A stretch of 64,000 nt of DNA from Mucilaginibacter geliditolerans (GTDB lineage: Bacteria > Bacteroidota > Bacteroidia > Sphingobacteriales > Sphingobacteriaceae): NCBI RefSeq assembly GCF_014200495.1, contig NZ_JACHBY010000002.1:310001-374000 (forward strand), in the 5' to 3' direction. Each line of letters opens with the position of its first letter. The stretch's first letter is position 1. A program made the position numbers and the translations under genes. The notes below the pieces were generated by a model, which was not told the DNA's origin, did not search any database, and worked only from the letters and a program-made list of their open reading frames with translations. This document shows positions 9,669 through 18,623 of the stretch, one piece after another.

Positions 9669-12600
9669 TTAAAACTCAGCGTTAATACCGAATGTGATCG
9701 TTCTTGGCGAAGGGTATCGGCCTAAGTCTACATTTGTTAAGAACACATTTTGATTTTGTTGGCCTACTTCAGGGTCAAGACCTTTATAACCGGTTATCAC
9801 CAACACATTTTGAGCGCTGCAATAAACTTTTAGCTTGCTCATAGCAACATATTTTGCCCAGGTCTCAGGTAAATTATATCCTAACTGAACGTTTTGCAGC
9901 CTCAGATAAGAAGCGCTTTGCAAAAACCTGTCAGACATTTCAAGGTTATAATTTTGACCACCTTTAGGTGCCGGTATATTTGAATTCGGATTGCTGGGGG
10001 TCCAGTAATTAGCTGAAGAAGCCAGCTGATTTACATATAATGAATTTAAACTGCCAATAGCATAATCCAGGGCGTTTAATATTTTACCGCCATACGATCC
10101 CTGGAAGAAGATATTTAAATAAAATGCCTTATAGCTGAAGTTATTTGTAAAACCATACGTAAAAGTTGGGTTTGGATTGCCTAAATAAGTGCGGTCATTT
10201 GCATCAATCTTTCCATCGTGGTTTTCGTCAACATATTGTATATCACCCAACCAGGTACCTGATGTGCCATTCGCAATTGGCTGGCCAAACTGTACCGGTG
10301 CACTTAATAACTGTTGAGCAGTTTTAAAAATACCTTTTACCTTATAGCCGTAAAACTCGCCTATAGGCTCGCCAACGGCTGTTTGTGTAACAGGTAATTG
10401 CAGGTAACCATTAGTTATTTGCCCAATAATAGGTGTATTAGCTACAAGCGATATTACCTTATTGGTGTAATGTGAGAAGGTTACAGTAGTGTTCCAGGTA
10501 AAATCTTTTGTATTTATATTTTTGCTATTGATGCTAAACTCAAACCCTTTATTATTAACCTGACCACCGTTAACGTATTCTGATGATATACCGCCAAGAT
10601 AAGTAGCATCGCCGGTTAAGAAAGTTGGTAATGGCTCCTGGAAAAGGAAGTTTTTTGAAGTTTTGTTATACCAATCAAAAGACACATCAATTCTGTTGAT
10701 CAAACTAAAATCAACACCAATATCTGTTTGGATGGATGTTTGCCATTTAAGGTTTGGATTTGGATATTTATCAATAAAGAAACCGGTTCCAAGGCCTGTG
10801 GTAACTGGCGTAAGTGCTGCTCCGTATTCATAACCCGGAATATCCTGGTTACCTACTTCACCCCAGCCTACCCTGAATTTGATGTTATCGGCAATCTTTT
10901 TGGTATCTGCCATAAATGGCTCATCAGATATACGCCATGAGCCTGCAACTGATGGAAAATAACCAGTTTGGTGCCCCGGGGCAAAGTTTGATGATTTATC
11001 AGAACGGATAGTTGCGGTTAAGCTATACTTATTGTTATAGGTATAAATACCACGTGCATATGCTGATTCAAGTACGCCGCTGCCTTTATATTCACTATTT
11101 TGTGCGCTCGCTGCATCACCTAAATTAAGTGTTTGCAGTTCATTGCTGAAAAATGTTTGGCGGGAGCCGCTTATACCATTCCAGGTTGATTCACTTACTT
11201 CGTGACCTAATAATGCTGTTAAATTACTTTTACCGAAGGTATGGTTATAGGTTAAGTACTCTTTCCACGACCAGTACAGGCTTTGCTGCCAGCTTTCGCT
11301 CAATGTTGCGGTTGGATTGGTTAAAATACCATAAACATAGGTTGGGTTAAATAAACGGCTGTCTGAGAAATTAAAATCACCGCCTAGCTCTGATCTTAAG
11401 GTCAGATCCGGGATAAAACGGATATCACCATAAAAGTTCGCGTTCACCTCGTTCCTTACCAGGTTATTCGTTCTTTGTAAGGCCTGGGCTACCGGATTAA
11501 TTGTACCATATAACTGGTTAGCCTGCGGGCCTGCGAATGTTCCATCAGGATTATAAACCGCCTGATCGGGCGCACTCAGCAAAGCATTATACACTATACC
11601 GCCATTATCACTTAATCCCTGGTTTTCTTCAGTACGGCTCAATGCCATAGTTTCGCCCAGCTTAAGCCAGTCCTTTACAGTTGCATTTACATTTGTGCGG
11701 AATGAATAACGTTTAAAGTTTGATCCAAGAATTGTTCCATCCTGTTTTAGAAAACCACCGGATAAGTAATAATCAACCTTATCAGTAGCACCTGATACTG
11801 ACAGGTTATGATTTTGCATCGGCGCCGTCTGGAAGACTGCTTTCTGCCAGTTGGTTCCGGGGCCTAATACGCTTGGATCGGCAAATTCACCTCTGGGTGT
11901 AACCTGGTAAATAGCAGCCATCTGGTTTTCAAGACTTGCATATTGCTGCAGATCCATCATTTTCAGAAAATGGCCTTGTTGCTGTACACCGTAATAGCCA
12001 TCGTAATTAAGATGAGCATTCCCTTTTTTACCACGCTTAGTAGTAATAATAATTACACCATTTGAGGCACGACTACCATAAATTGCTGTTGCAGATGCAT
12101 CTTTTAATACATCAATTGATGCAACATCATTAGGATTAAGTAACGATAAAGGGCTAACAGCGTTTTCGCCGTTATTTTGGTTTTGATTTGCAGTTTGGCC
12201 ACTGGTTGAATAGTTATTAGCATCGCCTGATACTTCAATACCATCAATTACATACAATGGCTCATTTGAGCCTGACAAGTTACCTATACCCCTAATATGC
12301 ACCGAAGCAGCACTACCCGGCGCACCGGTGCCTTCGGTAACTGTAACACCGGCAGCCCTGCCCTGCAGCATTTGATCGATACTTACCTGCGGTACATCCT
12401 GTATATCCTTAGCTGTAACTGATGATATTGCACCGTTTACATCACCCCTTTTTTGCTGGCCGTAACCAATAACAACAACATCATTTAAATTTTGAGTTGT
12501 TTCCTTTAAAACTATGTTTAGCTGGGTATTTTTATTTACAGGTATCTCCTGCGGGGCAAAACCTATATAAGTAAAAACCAGTATAGCATTTTCATTCGCC

Positions 12601-13112
12601 ACTATGATCTTAAAATTTCCGCGACTATCGCTGGTAACAAAATTCTGCGTTCCTTTTTCTCTTACCGTTACTCCCTGTAATAATGAGTTTTTATCATCCG
12701 TTATTTTACCCGTAACAGCTATAGCAACAGGCAGTTCATTAGTGGCGTTTACCTTTTTTGTTATTAAAATGGTTCTATTGTCAATCACATAGGTTAATGC
12801 CTGATCGTTAAAACATTCGTCAAGCGCTTGCTTCAGTGATGCATCCTTAAGATCAAGGCTTACTTTTTTTGCTGATTTTAAGTCATCGGCATTATACAAA
12901 AAGTCGTAATTGGTTTGTTTATGTATCTTTTCGAACACCTCTTTTAATGAGGCATTATTAACTCGTAAAACTACCTTTTGAGCATAGGTTGCGGCAAAGC
13001 CCTGCAAAAAAGTGGTCATTAGTAAAATTAGCGTTATCTTCATGACAAGCAGAGTTTTATAGATACAGCTACGAGGCTTGCTGCATATAAATTCAGTAAA
13101 ATTTTTATACAT
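9669..13112 (-). CDS. SusC/RagA TonB-dependent transporter with N-terminal STN domain
   Basis: 1147 residues. Order: signal segment (about 22-45, ending AATYAQ), secretin/TonB short N-terminal (STN) domain (about 48-117), carboxypeptidase-D-like beta-sandwich (130-205), plug (about 210-345, with VVVIGYGQQKRGDVNGAISSV and the LKDASATAIYGSRASNGVIIITTK signature), and a 22-strand barrel ending in FGINAEF. The STN domain is the part that contacts FecR-type anti-sigma factors, which matches the upstream fecR and sigma genes. It imports oligosaccharides across the outer membrane using TonB energy. A 136-bp gap to fecR probably holds its own promoter. Confidence 0.95.
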   Translation of the reverse strand: MYKNFTEFICSKPRSCIYKTLLVMKITLILLMTTFLQGFAATYAQKVVLRVNNASLKEVFEKIHKQTNYDFLYNADDLKSAKKVSLDLKDASLKQALDECFNDQALTYVIDNRTILITKKVNATNELPVAIAVTGKITDDKNSLLQGVTVREKGTQNFVTSDSRGNFKIIVANENAILVFTYIGFAPQEIPVNKNTQLNIVLKETTQNLNDVVVIGYGQQKRGDVNGAISSVTAKDIQDVPQVSIDQMLQGRAAGVTVTEGTGAPGSAASVHIRGIGNLSGSNEPLYVIDGIEVSGDANNYSTSGQTANQNQNNGENAVSPLSLLNPNDVASIDVLKDASATAIYGSRASNGVIIITTKRGKKGNAHLNYDGYYGVQQQGHFLKMMDLQQYASLENQMAAIYQVTPRGEFADPSVLGPGTNWQKAVFQTAPMQNHNLSVSGATDKVDYYLSGGFLKQDGTILGSNFKRYSFRTNVNATVKDWLKLGETMALSRTEENQGLSDNGGIVYNALLSAPDQAVYNPDGTFAGPQANQLYGTINPVAQALQRTNNLVRNEVNANFYGDIRFIPDLTLRSELGGDFNFSDSRLFNPTYVYGILTNPTATLSESWQQSLYWSWKEYLTYNHTFGKSNLTALLGHEVSESTWNGISGSRQTFFSNELQTLNLGDAASAQNSEYKGSGVLESAYARGIYTYNNKYSLTATIRSDKSSNFAPGHQTGYFPSVAGSWRISDEPFMADTKKIADNIKFRVGWGEVGNQDIPGYEYGAALTPVTTGLGTGFFIDKYPNPNLKWQTSIQTDIGVDFSLINRIDVSFDWYNKTSKNFLFQEPLPTFLTGDATYLGGISSEYVNGGQVNNKGFEFSINSKNINTKDFTWNTTVTFSHYTNKVISLVANTPIIGQITNGYLQLPVTQTAVGEPIGEFYGYKVKGIFKTAQQLLSAPVQFGQPIANGTSGTWLGDIQYVDENHDGKIDANDRTYLGNPNPTFTYGFTNNFSYKAFYLNIFFQGSYGGKILNALDYAIGSLNSLYVNQLASSANYWTPSNPNSNIPAPKGGQNYNLEMSDRFLQSASYLRLQNVQLGYNLPETWAKYVAMSKLKVYCSAQNVLVITGYKGLDPEVGQQNQNVFLTNVDLGRYPSPRTITFGINAEF

Positions 13113-13248
13113 TTGAGTTTGGATTAATAATTATTGATTGTTTCAACTACAATTTGATTAATGGTCTGAATGCCAGCATTGGCTTAAGCCAGGGGCGGTA
13201 CGAACGCTCCTGGTTTTATTATTCAGAAAAGAAGAGTTTTGAGTAGAG

Positions 13249-14454
13249 TTACTTCATTACTATCACCCTCCTTCCCTCAATCTCAAAGTGAACTTTTCCT
13301 AGTTTTTCCAGATAGTGCAACAGATCGGCAAGGCTTTTTGAACGGTCATATATCCCGCCAAACTGCTGATCTTTTATATTGTCTTTATATTCCACATCCA
13401 CATCATACCAACGCGAAACCCTTTTCATAATATCGGTTATGTTTTCATCATTAAAAATAAAGTAACCGTTTTTCCATGCCATAACCTGTTCAATATCAGC
13501 AGGCAAAACATGAATGTCATTATTACCATCAGGCACAACAGCCTGCTGCCCAGGCTTTAATAATGACAATGAATTATTTTTTGTTACCTGTACAGATCCT
13601 TCAAGCAGTGTTGCTGTTATATTATCATCATTATTATAGGCCGCTATGTTAAAATGCGTACCCAACACCCTTATCTGTACATTATTCATGCTTACATAAA
13701 ATGGCTTGTCCTTATTTTTCGCTACTTCAAAATACGCCTCGCCGGTTAGCTCAACATGGCGTTCCTTACCGGTAAATGCAACCGGATAACTTATTGAAGA
13801 AGCTGAGTTTAGCCAAACCTTAGTGCCATCAGATAATACAACCTGGTATTGCCCCCCCCGGGGTGTCGACAAAGTGTTTATCGCATTTTCATCAGCTGAT
13901 GAGGTATTACTGCCCGGGCTATTTTTATAAACAAGTTGAGCATTATGTATTGTACGGACATTGGATGATCCTAAACTTGCAAGAACCCCGTTTGCTGAGT
14001 TATTAAGTATTATAACTTTATTATTCGATAAGGTTAAGGTTGCCCTGTTACTCCCAGGTACTATAATAGTTTTGTTGATATTGCTTGCCAGCTTGTTATT
14101 GCCTGTATGATGTATATTAAATGCTTTAAATAAGACAATTGAAATACAGATCAAAAGTATAGCAGCTACGCTGAACCACTGTTTTTGAAAAAATTTAATT
14201 ACCGGGGATTGTTGTCTGGACTCTGTTTGGGGGATATGAAATCTTTTATCAGATTTTATGCGTTGAAAAACCTGGGTTGACTCTGTTTCGCCAAGTGCAG
14301 GGCCCTTATTAGGGCTAAACCGGTGATGGTCTAACATTGCAGTAACTTTTTCAGGATTAGCATCTATATATTTAATTAACTCCACGCAATCCTCAGGATC
14401 TATTGAGTTATTAAAATACTGATACAGTAAACGCTTAAGTTTATCCTCATCCAT
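13249..14454 (-). CDS. FecR-family anti-sigma factor
   Basis: 401 residues. Cytoplasmic N-terminus (1-90), one membrane span (about 93-112, SVAAILLICISIVLFKAF), a periplasmic FecR domain (about 190-290; STPRGGQYQVVLSDGTKVWLNSASSISYP...GEAYFEVAK) and a C-terminal DUF4974 STN-like domain (about 325-401). It holds the ECF sigma factor inactive until the SusC STN domain signals substrate. Normally it lies just downstream of its sigma gene; here a 1.45 kb inverted-repeat element separates the two. Confidence 0.95.
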   Translation of the reverse strand: MDEDKLKRLLYQYFNNSIDPEDCVELIKYIDANPEKVTAMLDHHRFSPNKGPALGETESTQVFQRIKSDKRFHIPQTESRQQSPVIKFFQKQWFSVAAILLICISIVLFKAFNIHHTGNNKLASNINKTIIVPGSNRATLTLSNNKVIILNNSANGVLASLGSSNVRTIHNAQLVYKNSPGSNTSSADENAINTLSTPRGGQYQVVLSDGTKVWLNSASSISYPVAFTGKERHVELTGEAYFEVAKNKDKPFYVSMNNVQIRVLGTHFNIAAYNNDDNITATLLEGSVQVTKNNSLSLLKPGQQAVVPDGNNDIHVLPADIEQVMAWKNGYFIFNDENITDIMKRVSRWYDVDVEYKDNIKDQQFGGIYDRSKSLADLLHYLEKLGKVHFEIEGRRVIVMK

Positions 14455-14566
14455 GGTTATTCAGTGTTTATAATTGGACCCTTTTGAAGGGCTGGTTATA
14501 TATAGAACACGGAACCTATAGGATAGGACTAGTGGAATTATAAATTATTTTGAAAATAATGTCAAT

Positions 14567-14599
14567 TTTCTCTTTTAGTGGCTCACTTTTTTCACTTTT
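14567..14599 (+). repeat. Left terminal inverted repeat
   Basis: 33-bp repeat lying about 110 bp upstream of the fecR start. It matches the reverse complement of 15987-16019 with three mismatches. Confidence 0.8.
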
Positions 14600-14710
14600 G
14601 ATGATGCATTAACAGACCTATAATGGACTTCTTGCTAGTACAATCCTTCCGGCATTGTCACACAATGAGTTTTCAGGCGTCTACTAAGTCAAGGCCATTT
14701 CTACAGAGAC

Positions 14711-15928
14711 ATGATAAAAATAAAGATCACCTTATTGACTCTTCTTGTAATGGGCGGCTTAAGTACACATGCTCAAAAAGACAATCGTATCGCAATCGGA
14801 ACGGTCGATACAGTTTATTCAAAACTGCTAGGCGAGAAACGGACTATCCTGATCCATGTACCCAAAGGCGATAGTCAGCAAAGTTATCCCGTACTTTATG
14901 TATTGGATGGCGAGGATTACTTTGAGTCCGCCGTAGCCATTACTGAACAATTCAGCGGCGTATTCCCACAAATGATCGTTATTGGCATTACTAATACGGA
15001 AAGGGAGCGCGATATGACGCCGGATAAGGTACAGCCGGATAAAATAGTCAGTAAAGGACAAGCCCTGCAATCAGGAGGGGGTGATCAATTTATAGCCTTT
15101 ATTCAAAAAGAACTCATGCCCTATATCGATGGCCATTATCCTACGGCTCCCTACCGGGTCATTACCGGCCATTCATTGGGTGGGTTAGCTGTGGTTAACG
15201 CTTTTTTTAACCATACCGCATTATTCAATGCATACATCGCTATCGACCCGAGTGTTTGGTGGGACAACCAAAAATGGATAAAAGGCCAGGAAACCAAACC
15301 AGCTAAAAACGACTACAATAACCGGACATTATTTATCGCTGCTGCTAATAACATCCCTAAAGGCTATGATACACTTAACGTTTATAAGGATACCAGCGGC
15401 ATGTCGGTCGTGACTCAAGCGGTGCTGCCCCTTGTCCACTTTCTGAGAACTCATCAGCTCGCAGGATTAGAATGGGGCTATAAATTCTACCCCAATGAGC
15501 GCCACGGCACCGTAGAGCTTAATGCGGAATACGATGCCTTACGCTGGCTGTTCAAAGATTATGAGTTCAGCGCCCGCTCACTGAACGAGCACCCGGAATG
15601 GAACCCGGATTCGGTCATCAACGCGCATTACCAACTGGTTTCCAAAAGAATGGGTTATACAGTGGTCCCATCGGAAGACATGATCAATGAATTGGGTTAT
15701 GGTTGTATGGCCAGCCATCAAATGAAAGAAGCACTCACCTTATTTTTGAGGAACACTACAAACCATCCAACGAGTGCCAATGCGTTTGACAGTTTAGGTG
15801 ATTATTATGTTGCCAGCGGTGACAAAACAAAGGCGATCAAAGCATTCACCAAATCCATTAGCCTCGGCGCAACTGAAGAAACACGCAAGAAACTGGAAGA
15901 ACTCAATAAACAGAGGCCTATTAATTAG
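14711..15928 (+). CDS. Exported esterase (PF00756-type) with C-terminal TPR
   Basis: 405 residues. Signal peptide (MIKIKITLLTLLVMGGLSTHAQ), then an alpha/beta hydrolase of the esterase-D/Fes/IroE type: RTILIHVPKG, YPVLYVLDGEDYF, nucleophile elbow GHSLGG (about residue 154-159), and His in ERHGTVEL near residue 263 as the likely catalytic base. The C-terminus (about 330-395) is TPR-like (SANAFDSLGDYYVASGDKTKAIKAFTKSISL). Such proteins hydrolyse siderophore, feruloyl or acyl esters; substrate here unknown. It is on the plus strand inside a minus-strand PUL, between the inverted repeats, and looks more GC-rich than its neighbours, all pointing to transfer. Confidence 0.82.
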   Translation: MIKIKITLLTLLVMGGLSTHAQKDNRIAIGTVDTVYSKLLGEKRTILIHVPKGDSQQSYPVLYVLDGEDYFESAVAITEQFSGVFPQMIVIGITNTERERDMTPDKVQPDKIVSKGQALQSGGGDQFIAFIQKELMPYIDGHYPTAPYRVITGHSLGGLAVVNAFFNHTALFNAYIAIDPSVWWDNQKWIKGQETKPAKNDYNNRTLFIAAANNIPKGYDTLNVYKDTSGMSVVTQAVLPLVHFLRTHQLAGLEWGYKFYPNERHGTVELNAEYDALRWLFKDYEFSARSLNEHPEWNPDSVINAHYQLVSKRMGYTVVPSEDMINELGYGCMASHQMKEALTLFLRNTTNHPTSANAFDSLGDYYVASGDKTKAIKAFTKSISLGATEETRKKLEELNKQRPIN

Positions 15929-15986
15929 CCGCCATATCGGCATGTAAAAGTCAAATTGTAGAATCATGAAAATTCTGTGGGACACT

Positions 15987-16019
15987 AAAAGCGAAAAAAG
16001 TGTGCCATTAAAAGAGAAA
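15987..16019 (-). repeat. Right terminal inverted repeat overlapping the sigma-factor 3' end
   Basis: 33-bp copy of the left repeat in opposite orientation. Its outer part encodes the final Phe-Leu-Phe and the TAA (16008-16010) of the ECF sigma gene, so the sigma factor C-terminus was probably set by the insertion. Confidence 0.78.
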
Positions 16020-16622
16020 TCTTACAAATAATACTATTATAATAGATATAAGATACGAAAAGTTAAGATTGGCCTTTATAGTTTTAAGCGCCTGCACCAT
16101 ATGATTTTTTACCGTATTGGGCGATATGCTCAACTGATCGGCAATCTCCTTGTGCGACAGGCCATCAACACGGCTTAGCTTATATATCAGTTGTTGTTGC
16201 CTTGGGAGTTTATTGATCAGTTTTTCGGTGATCTGTTCCAGGTCATTTGCATATATATTTTCCTCAGTGGCGTTATATACTTCCTCAATATTTGAAATCA
16301 GTTTATCGGTAAGACTGGTTGACCGGGAGATCTCCCTTATTAAATTTAACGATAGTCTTTTAGAGATAAGCGACAGATATGACCATATATCACCTTCTGT
16401 GTCAAGCGATTCCCTGTTAAGCCATAGCTTTATAAAGGTTTCCTGTACAATTTCTTCACTCCAGTCCTTACCCTTTAAATAATGAAATGCAAGCCTGTAA
16501 ACTTTTTGAGCATACTGATCATATATTTTTTTAAAAGCATCCTCATCACCCAAAATTAGCTTTTGAATTTGATTATTATTAACTACAACCTTGTCTGTAT
16601 CAAAGGATATAACTGGCATCAT
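16008..16622 (-). CDS. ECF RNA polymerase sigma factor (FecI/RpoE-like)
   Basis: 204 residues. Region 2 (DEDAFKKIYDQYAQKVYRLAFHYLKGKDWSEEIVQETFIKLWLNR) and region 4 (LPRQQQLIYKLSRVDGLSHKEIADQLSISPNTVKNHMVQALKTIK) are complete. A short hydrophobic tail (YLISIIIVLFVRFLF) ends the protein, as in many Bacteroidota ECF sigma factors paired with FecR. It should drive the susC operon once released by FecR. Two ATG codons (16622, 16619) are possible starts. The last residues lie inside the right inverted repeat, so the native C-terminus may have been altered. Confidence 0.93.
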   Translation of the reverse strand: MMPVISFDTDKVVVNNNQIQKLILGDEDAFKKIYDQYAQKVYRLAFHYLKGKDWSEEIVQETFIKLWLNRESLDTEGDIWSYLSLISKRLSLNLIREISRSTSLTDKLISNIEEVYNATEENIYANDLEQITEKLINKLPRQQQLIYKLSRVDGLSHKEIADQLSISPNTVKNHMVQALKTIKANLNFSYLISIIIVLFVRFLF

Positions 16623-17141
16623 AAATAATCATCTATTATCTGACTGGTATCAATAAGTTTTATTTAAATAAGTCAATACCTCTCCGTTTTTAAGTAATAA
16701 CGGCTAAGGATCAAACCATACGGAGATACCAACTCCTTTGGAAATTTGAGCTCTTTAAATTTTTATTAAATAGGTTTTGCTGCTATTTGTAAAAACGCAG
16801 TATAATTGTAAAGTAAAATTATAGCTGTTGCCGGTTAAGCAATAGCAAATATGTTAAGTTCTCTAACAAATATGTTAAATGCATTTTACCTGATTCATTT
16901 AACAAACTGAAAAGAAACTGATTGTTAAAGATATATAAAGCCATTTAATATTACATAGAAGTATTATAAATATTTATATATATTATTACTTCTATAAGAA
17001 GCTAAATGCTTTTAAAACCTGTTATTCCACTGATTAATTAATACATTTTTCTAAAAATTTATTAATTGATTTAATAAATTGATAATTAAAATTTTAGAGG
17101 TAATTTTATATTAATTATCAACCAAATATTAAACCAACCTT
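16623..17141. other. 519-bp AT-rich intergenic region with direct repeat and hairpin
   Basis: No convincing gene. It is the divergent promoter region of the ECF sigma gene and the holin-like gene. It holds a 12-bp direct repeat CAAATATGTTAA at 16846-16857 and 16867-16878, start to start 21 bp (two helical turns), a spacing typical of a regulator bound on one face. It also holds a 41-bp hairpin at 16955-16995 whose ends ATAGAAGTA/TACTTCTAT pair perfectly. Confidence 0.5.
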
Positions 17142-17765
17142 ATGCAGCGAAAACTATTACATATTTCTGAAGATAAAGTCTCCTATCTCCAGATCATAGG
17201 ATTTAGCACGATCCTGCTCTGTTTGCTTTATATGTTTTATGAGCAAATATTCGGCACAATAACCGGTGCGAGCATTGCAATTATATTTTTCACTATAATG
17301 CTGGGGTTTTCATTCGCTTTTCCTGAGTTATTACGCGATTCAAATAAAGGGATAAGCACTATGCGTATTGCGGTATTTATGATGATCAATGTTATTTGTA
17401 TGTTACTGCTAAAGATAGGCTGGGAAAAACACGATTTAAAAGCTATAGGGCTTGACGAATACTGGATGGGTGTTATAGCCTTTGTTTTTGGCGCTAAGGC
17501 AACACAATCATACTTTGAAAGCAAATTGGCTGCCGTATCCTCTACCCTTCAATCAACACAAATGACAACAACTACATTAGCGCCTCCGCCAATATCTGCA
17601 CCGGTAACAACAACCACATCAACTACGTCAACACCAATTACATCAATTGCCACACCTCCCGTATCAACCATCAACAATGATGAAAATTTGGATGGTTGCG
17701 GTATCCAGTCAACAACTTTAACAGGGAATGCCGATCTGCCGGCATCGGAAGGAGGAATGCAATAA
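17142..17765 (+). CDS. Small multi-span membrane protein with Thr/Pro tail (holin-like candidate)
   Basis: 207 residues, no family recognised. Four hydrophobic segments (about 17-40, 42-64, 78-97, 107-125) occupy the N-terminal 125 residues. The rest is a low-complexity Thr/Pro/Ser tail (TTTTLAPPPISAPVTTTTSTTSTPITS) ending in a short acidic piece. Its stop overlaps the start of the amidase gene by one base (TAATG), so the two are translationally coupled. Size, topology and partner resemble a holin next to an endolysin, but no holin motif is recognisable; it could also be a membrane anchor or scaffold for the amidase. Confidence 0.6.
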   Translation: MQRKLLHISEDKVSYLQIIGFSTILLCLLYMFYEQIFGTITGASIAIIFFTIMLGFSFAFPELLRDSNKGISTMRIAVFMMINVICMLLLKIGWEKHDLKAIGLDEYWMGVIAFVFGAKATQSYFESKLAAVSSTLQSTQMTTTTLAPPPISAPVTTTTSTTSTPITSIATPPVSTINNDENLDGCGIQSTTLTGNADLPASEGGMQ

Positions 17766-18553
17766 TGGCTTATTCATTAACATGGTTACCGGATGTTTTA
17801 ACAAACGCGGGTCTGAAAGTAGCTTTACAACCCGGATGGGAAACCCGGGGACATGGTGATATGGGCAAAGTATTGGGTGTACTCTGTCATCATACAGGCA
17901 CTACCAATCTAACCCAAAATATGCCCTCATTAGATGTGCTGATTAATGGCAGGTCTGATCTTGCGGGTCCGCTTTCACAGCTTGGCCTTGGCAGGGATGG
18001 GACTTATTATGTGGTTGCAGCCGGCCGATGTTACCATGCCGGTGCAGGTAAATGGCAAGGTATTACTACAGGCAACACCAGCTTTATAGGCATTGAGGCC
18101 GAAAATACAGGAGGCCGCAACGACTCTCCATGGCCGGAAGTACAAATGGATGCTTATCAGCGTGGCGTAGCCGCTATATTAACTCATATTGGCAAAGGTG
18201 TCGAATTTTGCGCAGGCCATAAAGAATATGCTTTGCCTGTAGGTCGTAAAACTGACCCGGATTTTGATATGGTTGTTTTTCGGGCAGCTGTAAGCGCTAT
18301 ATTAAACGGAACAGCCCCTCCGCCTGTATTAATACCCGTAGTTGAACCAACAGCACCCGGCAGGGCCACGCTTCGCCGCGGCATACCAAATGATCCTGTT
18401 TTAGTTAAGATTGTGCAAGCCAAGGTTGGTGTATCACCTGATGGTAATTTCGGGCCACAAACCGAGGCTGCCGTGCGTGCTTTTCAATTAGCTCATGGCG
18501 CTGTTCCTGATGGTATTGTGGGTCCAAAAACATGGGCATTAATGACATCCTGA
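17765..18553 (+). CDS. N-acetylmuramoyl-L-alanine amidase with peptidoglycan-binding domain
   Basis: 262 residues from the ATG at 17765, chosen because a strong GGAGGA lies 8 bp upstream (rare in this phylum) and because it overlaps the preceding stop. Amidase_2/PGRP domain (about 25-170): LCHHTGTT (metal His), GIEAENTGG, CAGHKEYALPVGRKTDPDF (second metal His plus catalytic Lys region). C-terminal PG_binding_1 domain (about 190-262): VKIVQAKVGVSPDGNFGPQTEAAVRAFQLAHG...GIVGPKTW. No signal peptide, so export would need a holin or lysis, like a phage endolysin. Partner of the membrane protein upstream. Confidence 0.88.
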   Translation: MAYSLTWLPDVLTNAGLKVALQPGWETRGHGDMGKVLGVLCHHTGTTNLTQNMPSLDVLINGRSDLAGPLSQLGLGRDGTYYVVAAGRCYHAGAGKWQGITTGNTSFIGIEAENTGGRNDSPWPEVQMDAYQRGVAAILTHIGKGVEFCAGHKEYALPVGRKTDPDFDMVVFRAAVSAILNGTAPPPVLIPVVEPTAPGRATLRRGIPNDPVLVKIVQAKVGVSPDGNFGPQTEAAVRAFQLAHGAVPDGIVGPKTWALMTS

Positions 18554-18623
18554 TCTCCTTTATACCGGGGACATGCAAAAAGCGGACAGTATAGGTATGG
18601 ATCAATCAGCGTATTATACCTTA

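Larger units (their letters stand above)
14567..16019. mobile_element. Probable non-autonomous transposable element with passenger esterase gene
   Basis: Bounded by a 33-bp inverted repeat: 14567-14599 and the reverse complement of 15987-16019 agree at 30 of 33 positions. The shared ends read TTTCTCTTTTA-R-TGGC-W-CACTTTTTTC-R-CTTTT. On the right side a second, related repeat (AGTGTCCCACA) follows inward, as in insertion sequences with multiple terminal repeats (IS21-like; family is a guess). No transposase is inside; the only gene is an esterase on the opposite strand to the surrounding operon. No clear target-site duplication was found. The right end supplies the last codons and stop of the sigma factor gene. 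Confidence 0.65.

Noticed and set aside
13195..13219. Hairpin CCAGGGGCG / CGCTCCTGG between fecR and susC
   Set aside because: The T run is on the plus strand, opposite to the operon, so it is not a terminator for fecR; possible structure only.
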